Of a stretch of DNA of 12,903 nt, positions 6,121 to 12,437 are shown in pieces (the stretch's first letter is position 1; each line of letters begins with the position of its first letter). The translations under genes and the position numbers were made by a program. The notes under the pieces were generated by a model. That model was not told where the DNA came from and did no database searches. It saw nothing but the letters and a program-made list of their open reading frames with translations. Origin of the DNA: UBA830 sp036339975 (lineage in GTDB: Bacteria > Pseudomonadota > Alphaproteobacteria > MPNO01 > UBA830); contig JAYYZV010000033.1 in assembly GCA_036339975.1 (NCBI GenBank), positions 1-12,903 of the forward strand. The letters run 5' to 3'.

Positions 6121-7074
6121 ATGAGTGAACCCGCAAAAACCGCGCGCCTGCGCCATCCGGAAAAGGCGCATCGGCCCGACAACCCGATCCAGCGCAAGCC
6201 GCCTTGGATTCGCGTCAAGGCGCCGACATCGCCCGTTTATCAGGAGACCCGCGACTTGATGCGGAAGCTAACGCTTAATACGGTGTGCGAGGAAGCAGCC
6301 TGTCCAAACATTGGAGAATGCTGGGCGCAGAAACACGCAACCATGATGATAATGGGAGACATCTGCACGCGGGCCTGCGCGTTCTGCAACATAGCGACCG
6401 GCGTGCCAGGCAAACTTGATGCGTCGGAGCCGGAGCACGTAGCCGTCGCGGTGGCGGAACTGGAGCTGGCCCATGTCGTCATCACGTCGGTAGACCGTGA
6501 TGATCTTGACGATGGCGGGGCAGGGCATTTTGCTAAGGTCATTGGCCGAATTCGCGAAAATTCTCCGGATACAACAATCGAAATCTTGACGCCCGATTTT
6601 CAGAAGAAGGACGGTGCGATAGAGACCGTGGTGGAGGCCCGGCCGGATGTCTTCAATCACAACCTCGAAACTGTGCCGCGCCTATATGGGACAGTTCGGC
6701 CTGGCGCACGATATTTTCACTCCCTTCGGCTTCTGCACGAGGTGAAGAAGTCGGACCCAACTATCTTTACTAAGTCTGGCCTAATGGCTGGCCTGGGTGA
6801 GGGAAAGGAAGAAATCCTGCAGGTAATGGACGATCTGAGGTCCGCGGAAGTTGATTTCCTGACAATCGGCCAGTACCTGCAGCCCACGGTAAAGCATCAT
6901 GCCATCGACCGTTTCGTGACGCCTGGTGAATTTCACGCCTACCAGAATGCCGCTTACGGCAAGGGTTTCCTGATGGTTTCTTCTTCGCCATTGACGCGGT
7001 CTTCTTATCACGCCGACAGTGATTTCGCCGAGATGCGGGATGCGCGAGCGGCAAAATTGGCGGCCGCGACGTAG
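6121..7074 (+). CDS. lipA: Lipoyl synthase (radical SAM)
   Basis: LipA inserts two sulfur atoms into octanoyl groups attached to lipoyl domains, here most obviously those of PdhB and PdhC. Both iron-sulfur clusters can be read in the 317-residue sequence: the auxiliary cluster set CEEAACPNIGEC (C56, C61, C67) and the radical-SAM set CTRACAFC (C82, C86, C89). The C-terminal R293-S-S-Y motif supplies the serine ligand of the auxiliary cluster. The start lies 3 nt after the lpd stop with no evident Shine-Dalgarno, which suggests translational coupling to lpd. Placement inside the PDH operon ties cofactor supply to the enzyme that uses it. Octanoyltransferase lipB is not in the window. Confidence 0.97.
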   Translation: MSEPAKTARLRHPEKAHRPDNPIQRKPPWIRVKAPTSPVYQETRDLMRKLTLNTVCEEAACPNIGECWAQKHATMMIMGDICTRACAFCNIATGVPGKLDASEPEHVAVAVAELELAHVVITSVDRDDLDDGGAGHFAKVIGRIRENSPDTTIEILTPDFQKKDGAIETVVEARPDVFNHNLETVPRLYGTVRPGARYFHSLRLLHEVKKSDPTIFTKSGLMAGLGEGKEEILQVMDDLRSAEVDFLTIGQYLQPTVKHHAIDRFVTPGEFHAYQNAAYGKGFLMVSSSPLTRSSYHADSDFAEMRDARAAKLAAAT

Positions 7075-7082
7075 CTTCTCTA

Positions 7083-7511
7083 ATGCCGATCCACAGCGAA
7101 AAACAATTTTTGCCACACACGGCTGACCAGCTATACGACCTTGTTTCAGATATAGAAGACTATCCTAATTTTTTGCCCTGGTGTGTGGGGTTGCGTGTGA
7201 CGAATAGGGAAGGAAACGTAATCCGAGCTGATATGGTTGTCGGTTTCAGGATGCTGAGAGAAAAATTCACGTCCAGGGTGACACTCACGCCTAAACGGCG
7301 CATCGACGTGGAATACCTCGACGGGCCGTTCAGGTATCTGGAAAACCGATGGTTGTTTTTGGAAAAGGAAGGCGGCTGCGAGATTGATTTCTTTATCGAT
7401 TTTGAATTCCGTTCCCGCGTCCTGCGTAAGATCATGGAACCGTTATTTCATCAGGCGGTTCGGCGCATGGTAGGGGCGTTCGAAACCCGAGCAGCCCAGA
7501 GGTATGGCTAG
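7083..7511 (+). CDS. Coq10/RatA-type START-domain protein (polyketide cyclase-like)
   Basis: This 142-residue single-domain protein belongs to the family often labelled 'RatA-family toxin' in bacteria and Coq10 in mitochondria. Family marks are L20-V-S-D-I-E-x-YPNFLPWC (20-34), LDGPF (79-83), the W90-x-F strand, IDFEFRS (105-111) and the closing RRMVGAFETRA (127-137). Coq10 proteins bind ubiquinone and help it act in respiration. No antitoxin gene is adjacent, and the gene follows lipA, as it often does in Alphaproteobacteria, so a lipid/quinone-binding role is favoured over a toxin role. It begins 8 nt after the lipA stop without a visible ribosome-binding site. Its stop codon overlaps that of the convergent DUF429 gene. 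Confidence 0.85.
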   Translation: MPIHSEKQFLPHTADQLYDLVSDIEDYPNFLPWCVGLRVTNREGNVIRADMVVGFRMLREKFTSRVTLTPKRRIDVEYLDGPFRYLENRWLFLEKEGGCEIDFFIDFEFRSRVLRKIMEPLFHQAVRRMVGAFETRAAQRYG

Positions 7512-8308
7512 AAGTATACCCGGCACTCCAGAAGGTCTGCAGCTGATCGGGGCGCAATGTTTTTTATCCCTGCAGCGCAAATGGCGGACAATGCAGCATC
7601 AAGCGCATCGCCGCCGATATCTTCGACCATCGTCTGACGTAATTTGCCGCGTACCGGCACGATGATTTTACGTCGTGTCAGTTCCGACAGAATCATCGAC
7701 CGGGCTTTACGTCGTTCCGGTCCACGGCCCTTATACGGAAAGTACAAATTTTCCCTTTTGAGGAATGAGGCAGGACATATTTCCGCGATGATCGGTACGC
7801 CTTTATTCGGGGTCTGAATCGGAATAACCCGAACGCGCCTGCCTGTGACCAGTGGCGTGAGTACATACCGTATGCCCGCCCATGTCTGGCGATAAAGGCG
7901 GAGGTTGTATGCGCACCATGGGACAGTTGCCTCAACGTCGGTCAGGCGTTTCAGTTCCTTGCCGCCTGTTTTTGTGCGGCAATGATCGCGAAAGCTATCA
8001 GGGGTGGTAAATCGGTCGGAAAAGTCGTGGATAAACGCGGACCATGTAGATTGCTCAATCAGACCTGAAGGTAGGCTGAAAGGGAAATCGAGTCCGACGA
8101 TGGTTTCAGTGAGCCCTGCGAGATAATTTCGCAGTCCACCCATAGCATCGTCGAAGGCGACGCCACTAGAAGGTAGGCTGTCGCCGCGGCATAGATCGTC
8201 GATCCGCACGCCTTTAGATGTTGGCGTACCCTCGGCCGTCCAGATATGACGGCCCGCATCGCGTGCGCCGGAAAAATCTACACCGGCAACCTTAGCTCTG
8301 AGGCTCAT
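7508..8308 (-). CDS. DUF429-family protein (predicted RNase H-like nuclease fold)
   Basis: This protein of 266 residues has no assigned cellular role. Motifs fit DUF429: GVDFSGA (9-15), GLDFPFSLP (72-80), AEICPA (175-180) and GGDALDAALSA (232-242). Together they give spaced acidic residues (D11, D74, E176, D234/D237) of the kind that bind metal in RNase H-like nucleases. Whether it cuts nucleic acid is inference. No signal peptide or membrane span is seen. Its ATG overlaps the pncC stop by 4 nt (ATGA), so it is translated as the last gene of the minus-strand operon. Its stop codon shares a CTAG with the convergent Coq10-like gene. It is not part of the usual gene order here and may be a lineage-specific addition. 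Confidence 0.75.
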   Translation of the reverse strand: MSLRAKVAGVDFSGARDAGRHIWTAEGTPTSKGVRIDDLCRGDSLPSSGVAFDDAMGGLRNYLAGLTETIVGLDFPFSLPSGLIEQSTWSAFIHDFSDRFTTPDSFRDHCRTKTGGKELKRLTDVEATVPWCAYNLRLYRQTWAGIRYVLTPLVTGRRVRVIPIQTPNKGVPIIAEICPASFLKRENLYFPYKGRGPERRKARSMILSELTRRKIIVPVRGKLRQTMVEDIGGDALDAALSAICAAGIKNIAPRSAADLLECRVYF

Positions 8309-8787
8309 ACCAGATTCAGAATCATTTCGAAGGCCTTTAGAACGGATGCCTTTCGCACTGCCGAACGGTCGCCGTCGATCATACAGCGTTCATGGAGAAC
8401 ATCACCACTTCTCCGGGTAGCGCAAATATGGACCAGACCGGCGGGTTTGTTCTCGCTCTGGCTCGGCCCGGCAACACCGGTGATACCCACGGCTATATCC
8501 GCGCTGGAATGCGCAATGCCGCCTTCGGCCATTGCGCGCGCTACATCTTCACTGACAGCGCCTGCGCTCCGAAACAGTTCCATCGGTACCCCGACCATCT
8601 CGTTCTTGGCTTCGTTTGTATACGTTACGAAGCCGCGATCGACGACGGTTGAAGAACCCGCTATTTCGGTTAAAGAACCAATAACTAGGCCTCCAGTGCA
8701 GGACTCAACCGTAGCGACCATCAACCCTTCCTTACGACAGATATCCAAAAGGTTTGCGGCGGCTGCCCGAACTTCATCATCGATCAT
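8305..8787 (-). CDS. pncC: Nicotinamide-nucleotide amidohydrolase PncC (CinA C-terminal domain)
   Basis: PncC deamidates nicotinamide mononucleotide to nicotinic acid mononucleotide, recycling NMN left by NAD-consuming reactions such as bacterial DNA ligase. The 160 residues are the stand-alone CinA C-terminal domain without the N-terminal MoaB-like half. Seen: VESCTGGL (27-34) with the conserved serine S29; RGFVTYTNEAK (51-61), contacting nucleotide in the family; the segment from GAVSE (76-80); GITGVAGP (101-108); and PAGLVHI (115-121). The gene begins 4 nt after the pgpA stop and overlaps the DUF429 start by 4 nt. Many databases call it 'CinA family protein'; the enzymatic name rests on work on homologues. 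Confidence 0.93.
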   Translation of the reverse strand: MIDDEVRAAAANLLDICRKEGLMVATVESCTGGLVIGSLTEIAGSSTVVDRGFVTYTNEAKNEMVGVPMELFRSAGAVSEDVARAMAEGGIAHSSADIAVGITGVAGPSQSENKPAGLVHICATRRSGDVLHERCMIDGDRSAVRKASVLKAFEMILNLV

Positions 8788-8791
8788 ATCA

Positions 8792-9283
8792 TCATTCCGT
8801 CAGGTAGATTTGCGCCGCGTAGAGTATTGCCATCGGGTACACCGCAGCAAAAATGTCGTCCGTCATTACCCCCCATGCGCCGGGGAGGGCGCGATCCGCC
8901 CATGAAGCTGGCCAGGGTTTTAGAATGTCGGCTGCCCGGAAAAGGACAAAACCCGCAAAGTACCACCAGATATTTACTGGCACAAAAGCGAGCGCAAGGA
9001 ACTGGCCGGCGGTCTCATCGATGACGATTGTGCCGGGATCCTTGCTATCCGAGGTCTTCAGGTAGTGTGTGCAGGACCAAACGCCAGCCAATAATGCGAT
9101 GGCTGATGCAATCAGCAGGCTTTGACTGCCGAATTTAGACGCAATAACCCAGGCAAATGGCAGGGCAATCAGGGAACCCCAGGTTCCTGGTGCACGAGGC
9201 AAAAGGCCACTTCCACCGCAGGTGGACAGCAATGCCGCAGGGTGCCAGAACGACAACCCGGGAGGAAGCTTGCCCAACTTCAT
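8792..9283 (-). CDS. pgpA: Phosphatidylglycerophosphatase A
   Basis: PgpA removes phosphate from phosphatidylglycerophosphate to give phosphatidylglycerol at the inner membrane. In 163 residues the family motifs are complete: GSGLLPRAPGTWGSL (24-38); DPGTIVIDETAGQ (82-94) with acidic residues likely to bind metal; FRAADILKPWP (115-125); and GVMTDDIFAA (138-147). Hydrophobic spans lie at about 35-49, 55-72, 95-113 and 143-160. ATG 9283 is 3 nt downstream of the ispDF stop, within GGATAGAAG, and initiation probably depends on coupling. Its place between ispDF and pncC is a recurrent alphaproteobacterial arrangement. Confidence 0.94.
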   Translation of the reverse strand: MKLGKLPPGLSFWHPAALLSTCGGSGLLPRAPGTWGSLIALPFAWVIASKFGSQSLLIASAIALLAGVWSCTHYLKTSDSKDPGTIVIDETAGQFLALAFVPVNIWWYFAGFVLFRAADILKPWPASWADRALPGAWGVMTDDIFAAVYPMAILYAAQIYLTE

Positions 9284-9286
9284 CTT

Positions 9287-10444
9287 CTATCCGAGCCGGA
9301 CAATAGCGGTGGCTTGCGCTGCTATTCCTTCTCCACGTCCCGTGAAGCCCAGCTTTTCAGTCGTGGTGGCTTTAACGCTGATCCTGTCCGGTTCGATCTT
9401 GAGGGTTTCAGCTAGGGAAGAAGCCATTGCGGCCCGATGGGGCCCTATCTGAGGGGCTTCGCAGACGATAGTTAGGTCAATATTGCCGATGCTGCCGCCT
9501 CTTTCGGAAATCAGTCGAACGGCGTGTTCCAAAAATATACTGGATGCTGCACGACGCCATTTCCCCTCTGTGGGTGGAAAGTGACTACCGATATCCCCCT
9601 CAGCAATCGCGCCTAGAAGAGCATCCGTCACCGCGTGCATGGCAACATCAGCGTCCGAATGGCCTTTAAGGCCGTGGGTGTGGTCTATTCGGATTCCGCA
9701 GAGAACTATATGGTCGCCGTCGGCGAAAGCGTGTACATCAAAGCCATTGCCCACGCGGATATCTCGGTGTGTGTCCTGGGTCATGTATTGCGCTCGCCTA
9801 TAATCTTCTGCTGTGGTGATTTTGAAATTGTCCTCATGCCCCTGCACCAGTGAGACGGGTAACCCCGCATGTTCCGCGATTGCGGCGTCATCCGTCATCT
9901 GCACTCCTTCGTAGGAGCGATGGGCTTCTAAAATTTCTGCAAACCTAAATCCTTGAGGGGTCTGCGCCTTCCATAATCCCGACCGGTCAACCGTGTGGTC
10001 GACTATTGGCGTTTTGCCAACACCGCGCTTCAGGGTATCCGTTACTAAGAGGCCTGGCAGTACAGCGGGCGAAGTTTTTAGTGCGCCAAGGACGCGGTCG
10101 ATTGTGGCGCCGTCAACAAAAGGTCTGGCGGCATCGTGGATCAAAACATAATCCGGCGCACTATTAGCTAGGGCTTCGAGACCGTTTTTGCTCGATTCTT
10201 GGCGCGAGACCCCACCCACGACAGGCGAAGCGATATCCGCATCTCCCATGGCGTCATCGTACAGGCCCCCATCGTCGGCACCGATCACGATCTGCACAGT
10301 CTCGATAGAGGGGTGAACCATGAAGGTATCCACGGTTCTGCGTAGCACTGATATTCCGTTCAGCGATAGGTACTGTTTCGGGACCTTGGATCCGAGGCGA
10401 TTGCCGGAGCCTCCAGCAAGTATAAGGGCGGCGCAACGGGTCAT
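9287..10444 (-). CDS. ispDF: Bifunctional IspD/IspF (MEP isoprenoid pathway)
   Basis: Two MEP-pathway enzymes are fused in 385 residues. The N-terminal IspD half (about 1-225) makes CDP-methylerythritol: LILAGGSGNRLGSKVPKQY (7-25) is the CTP-binding start, with HDAARPF (103-109) and TPQGF (162-166) following. The C-terminal IspF half (about 228-385) makes the cyclic diphosphate: metal ligands are D236-V-H238 and H270, with GHSDADV (261-267), GDIGSHFPPT (283-292) and the TTEKLGFTGRGEG end. IspE, the enzyme between them, is not in the window. The fusion is typical of Alphaproteobacteria. GAGGAG (plus-strand 10450-10455) five bases before the ATG is the best ribosome-binding site on this strand, fitting the first gene of the operon. 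Confidence 0.97.
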   Translation of the reverse strand: MTRCAALILAGGSGNRLGSKVPKQYLSLNGISVLRRTVDTFMVHPSIETVQIVIGADDGGLYDDAMGDADIASPVVGGVSRQESSKNGLEALANSAPDYVLIHDAARPFVDGATIDRVLGALKTSPAVLPGLLVTDTLKRGVGKTPIVDHTVDRSGLWKAQTPQGFRFAEILEAHRSYEGVQMTDDAAIAEHAGLPVSLVQGHEDNFKITTAEDYRRAQYMTQDTHRDIRVGNGFDVHAFADGDHIVLCGIRIDHTHGLKGHSDADVAMHAVTDALLGAIAEGDIGSHFPPTEGKWRRAASSIFLEHAVRLISERGGSIGNIDLTIVCEAPQIGPHRAAMASSLAETLKIEPDRISVKATTTEKLGFTGRGEGIAAQATAIVRLG

Positions 10445-10491
10445 GGAAACTCCTCAAGGGTATGGCAACAAATTAAGGGAAACGAGGTTTG

Positions 10492-10505
10492 TCGCCAACC
10501 GGCGA
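10492..10505. repeat. Short inverted repeat in the ispDF/ypjD-like divergent gap
   Basis: TCGCC (10492-10496) and GGCGA (10501-10505) form a 5-bp inverted repeat around AACC in the 124-bp gap between the divergent genes. It lies in the presumed ispDF leader or promoter. No T-run follows it on either strand. Function is unknown, and it could be chance. Confidence 0.3.
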
Positions 10506-10553
10506 GGCGCAAATCCTTTTTTCAGTTTGATGACGACGAGGCTACAGATTTGG

Positions 10554-10562
10554 TGCTATTAT
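10554..10562 (+). promoter_or_regulatory. Extended -10 promoter directly before the ypjD-like start
   Basis: TGC followed by TATTAT (10557-10562) matches the extended -10 pattern TGnTATNNT. No -35 hexamer is seen at the normal spacing, which an extended -10 can tolerate. Only six bases separate the box from ATG 10569, so transcription would begin at or next to the A of the start codon. No Shine-Dalgarno precedes this ATG, which agrees with a leaderless message. Confidence 0.45.
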
Positions 10563-10568
10563 CCTCAC

Positions 10569-11378
10569 ATGCTTTCGACCACCGTGCTGACCGTCTCGGC
10601 ACTGCTTTCCCTTCTTCCGGCAACAATATTGCCATACCGCCGCACGCCGGCGCGTGATGCGTTGTTCTGGATACTACTCGCGGTTGCGATAGCGGGGCCA
10701 ACGGTATGGGTTTGGGCGTCGTTTGCGACGGGTTGGCGTGTTGGCTTTGCGCCAGCTCTGTGGCTTACGATCACCGCCAGCTTGGCCGTGTTCGGGGTAT
10801 TGTCGGCGGCGATGAGGCATGTGTGGCGGCTCGCGCCGATATTACTGCCTTACATGATGATAATAGCAGTTATGGCGGCACTATGGCTGAAACAGCCTGA
10901 GATGGCACCGATGGGGCAATTCCCCAGCGCTTCGGTGTGGTTTCATATTCTTCTTTCGATAGTGACGTATGGTCTGCTTACGATCGGCGCAATATCAGGT
11001 TTTGCGGTTACCCTTCAAGAAAGGGCGCTAAAACAAAAACGGCCGGGAGGGTTTGTGCGATTGCTGCCATCGGTCGTTGATGGGGAGCGTATTCAGATTA
11101 CTCTGCTTTTCGCAGGTGGGGTGGTTCTAGCCTGCGGTCTCGTCAGCGGTATGGCAGCCCAATATTTTCAGTCCGGTCAACTCATTGATTTAAATCACAA
11201 AACGGTGCTTTCCTTGGTAACATTGGTGGTGATCGTGGCGCTGTTATTGGTTCATGCCAGAACCGGTATCCGAGGGCGCCGTGCTGCCCGTTACGTTCTA
11301 GCGGCATATTTACTTATCACCCTTGCTTACCCAGGTGTAAAATTTGTTACGGATGTGGTTCTAGCAACTCCCCTATAA
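10569..11378 (+). CDS. ypjD: YpjD/CcsA-like cytochrome c assembly-family membrane protein
   Basis: The product is a 269-residue polytopic inner-membrane protein with about eight spans (near 4-22, 31-51, 59-79, 88-107, 124-147, 178-198, 213-230, 241-262). The second half resembles E. coli YpjD, of the cytochrome c assembly (CcsA/HemX) family: WFHILLSIVTYG (124-135, H126), ERIQITLLFAG, then NHKTVLSL (209-216, H210) and HARTGIRGRRA (229-239). H126 and H210 are in positions fitting haem ligands. The tryptophan-rich WWD motif of true haem lyases is absent, so direct cytochrome c haem attachment is doubtful, and no ccm genes are nearby. ATG 10569 was chosen over longer in-frame starts (10320, 10530) because those add non-hydrophobic sequence overlapping ispDF or its leader, and the length then matches YpjD. 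Cellular function is unproven. Confidence 0.82.
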   Translation: MLSTTVLTVSALLSLLPATILPYRRTPARDALFWILLAVAIAGPTVWVWASFATGWRVGFAPALWLTITASLAVFGVLSAAMRHVWRLAPILLPYMMIIAVMAALWLKQPEMAPMGQFPSASVWFHILLSIVTYGLLTIGAISGFAVTLQERALKQKRPGGFVRLLPSVVDGERIQITLLFAGGVVLACGLVSGMAAQYFQSGQLIDLNHKTVLSLVTLVVIVALLLVHARTGIRGRRAARYVLAAYLLITLAYPGVKFVTDVVLATPL

Positions 11379-11410
11379 CTGATTGAAATATCCGCTTCTC
11401 CACACTAAGT

Positions 11411-11439
11411 TTGCCCACCTTTTAATCAGAGCAGATAAT
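11411..11439 (+). promoter_or_regulatory. Sigma-70 promoter for dusB–ntrB
   Basis: TTGCCC (11411-11416, 4/6) and GATAAT (11434-11439, 5/6) are separated by exactly 17 bp. Transcription would start about 11446, four to five bases before ATG 11451, giving a nearly leaderless mRNA. No Shine-Dalgarno is present before the ATG. This is the best-looking promoter in the window. Confidence 0.55.
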
Positions 11440-11444
11440 CTGCT
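11430..11444. promoter_or_regulatory. Perfect 15-bp palindrome over the dusB -10 box (possible operator)
   Basis: AGCAGAT, a central A, and ATCTGCT form a perfect 7-bp inverted repeat centred on 11437. The predicted -10 hexamer lies entirely inside it. A protein bound here would block polymerase. It does not match the NtrC site (GC-N11-GC type, TGCACC/GGTGCA arms). The binding factor is unknown. Confidence 0.45.
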
Positions 11445-11450
11445 TAAATT

Positions 11451-12437
11451 ATGCCCATTCGAATTGGATCAATTGAACTTGAGTCGCCGGTAATTCTGGC
11501 CCCTATGTCGGGCGTTTCCGATCTGCCTTTCAGGAAACTAGTGAAGGGATGGGGAGGTGGGTTGGTCATTTCCGAGATGATTGCTAGTCAGGCGATGGTT
11601 AATGCGAATCAGAAGACGTTGAAAATGATCACCAATTGCGCCGAAGAGCAGCCTATGGCGGTGCAACTTGCCGGCTATGAGCCGGGGCTCATGGCGGAAG
11701 CGGCCAAAATGAATGAAGATCGTGGAGCCTCGATCATCGATATTAACATGGGCTGCCCTGTTAAAAAGATAGTAAACAAACACTCCGGGTCGGCGCTTAT
11801 GCGGGATCTTGTTCACGCGCGAAAAATTATTGAGGCTACGGTCAAAGCCGTTGAAATTCCAGTGACTTTGAAAATGAGAAAAGGTTGGGATGAGGATAGC
11901 CTAAACGCCCCGGAACTGGCGAAAATTGCTGAGAATGAGGGTATTCAGCTTATTACGGTTCATGGCCGTACGCGCTGCCAGATGTACACCGGAACGGCAG
12001 ACTGGCGATTTATTCGGAGGGTCACGGAGGCGGTTTCTCTACCGGTCGTCGCGAACGGGGACATCCGGAACTACGATGATGTGAGCGAAGCGCTTGCACA
12101 ATCGGGTGCGGCGGGGGTCATGATCGGGCGCGGGGCGACCGGGCGTCCGTGGTTTCTGGCCCAAGTCGCTCATTACCTGAAGACGGGGGAGCGCCTGCCA
12201 GATCCCTCGTGTGCCATAAAAGCTGCTGTCGTGCGCCGTCATTTTGAGGATATCCTAGATCATTTCGGAAGCTATACGGGGCTCCGAATTGCCCGTAAGC
12301 ACTTGGGCTGGTATAGTCGTGGTTATGATTTTTCATCTGAATTCAGACATAATATCAATAAGTTGGAAGATGTTTCTCTAGTAAAGAATGCAATATCTGC
12401 TTTTTTCGATGGTGATTGGGCGCCGGAGGCGACCTGA
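11451..12437 (+). CDS. dusB: tRNA-dihydrouridine synthase (DusB/NifR3 type)
   Basis: This flavoenzyme reduces uridine to dihydrouridine in the tRNA D-loop with NADPH. The TIM-barrel protein has 328 residues: LAPMSGVSDLPFR (16-28) at the start; ISEMIAS (40-46); the GCPVKK motif (101-106) with catalytic C102; LKMRKGWD (140-147); VHGRTR (170-175); ANGDI (201-205); and FMN-phosphate-binding MIGRGATGRPW (224-234). The order dusB (nifR3)–ntrB–ntrC is well known in Alphaproteobacteria and is matched here, since ntrB starts inside the dusB stop (TGATG). No ribosome-binding site precedes ATG 11451; the near-leaderless promoter upstream explains that. Confidence 0.96.
   Translation: MPIRIGSIELESPVILAPMSGVSDLPFRKLVKGWGGGLVISEMIASQAMVNANQKTLKMITNCAEEQPMAVQLAGYEPGLMAEAAKMNEDRGASIIDINMGCPVKKIVNKHSGSALMRDLVHARKIIEATVKAVEIPVTLKMRKGWDEDSLNAPELAKIAENEGIQLITVHGRTRCQMYTGTADWRFIRRVTEAVSLPVVANGDIRNYDDVSEALAQSGAAGVMIGRGATGRPWFLAQVAHYLKTGERLPDPSCAIKAAVVRRHFEDILDHFGSYTGLRIARKHLGWYSRGYDFSSEFRHNINKLEDVSLVKNAISAFFDGDWAPEAT

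Noticed and set aside
7083..7511. RatA as the toxin of a toxin-antitoxin pair
   Set aside because: No partner antitoxin gene is adjacent; the lipA neighbourhood and Coq10-like motifs favour a quinone/lipid-binding role.
8246..8905. 219-codon open frame on the plus strand across DUF429, pncC and pgpA
   Set aside because: It is antisense to three motif-bearing genes and its translation is Arg/Ser/Thr-rich with no domain.
10320..10568. Longer N-terminus for the YpjD-like protein (starts at 10320 or 10530)
   Set aside because: The extension runs through the ispDF coding region and leader, is not hydrophobic, and would make the protein much longer than YpjD.
11430..11444. NtrC-binding site at the dusB promoter
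   Set aside because: Arm sequence and spacing differ from the known NtrC consensus, and the position over the -10 does not fit an enhancer site.
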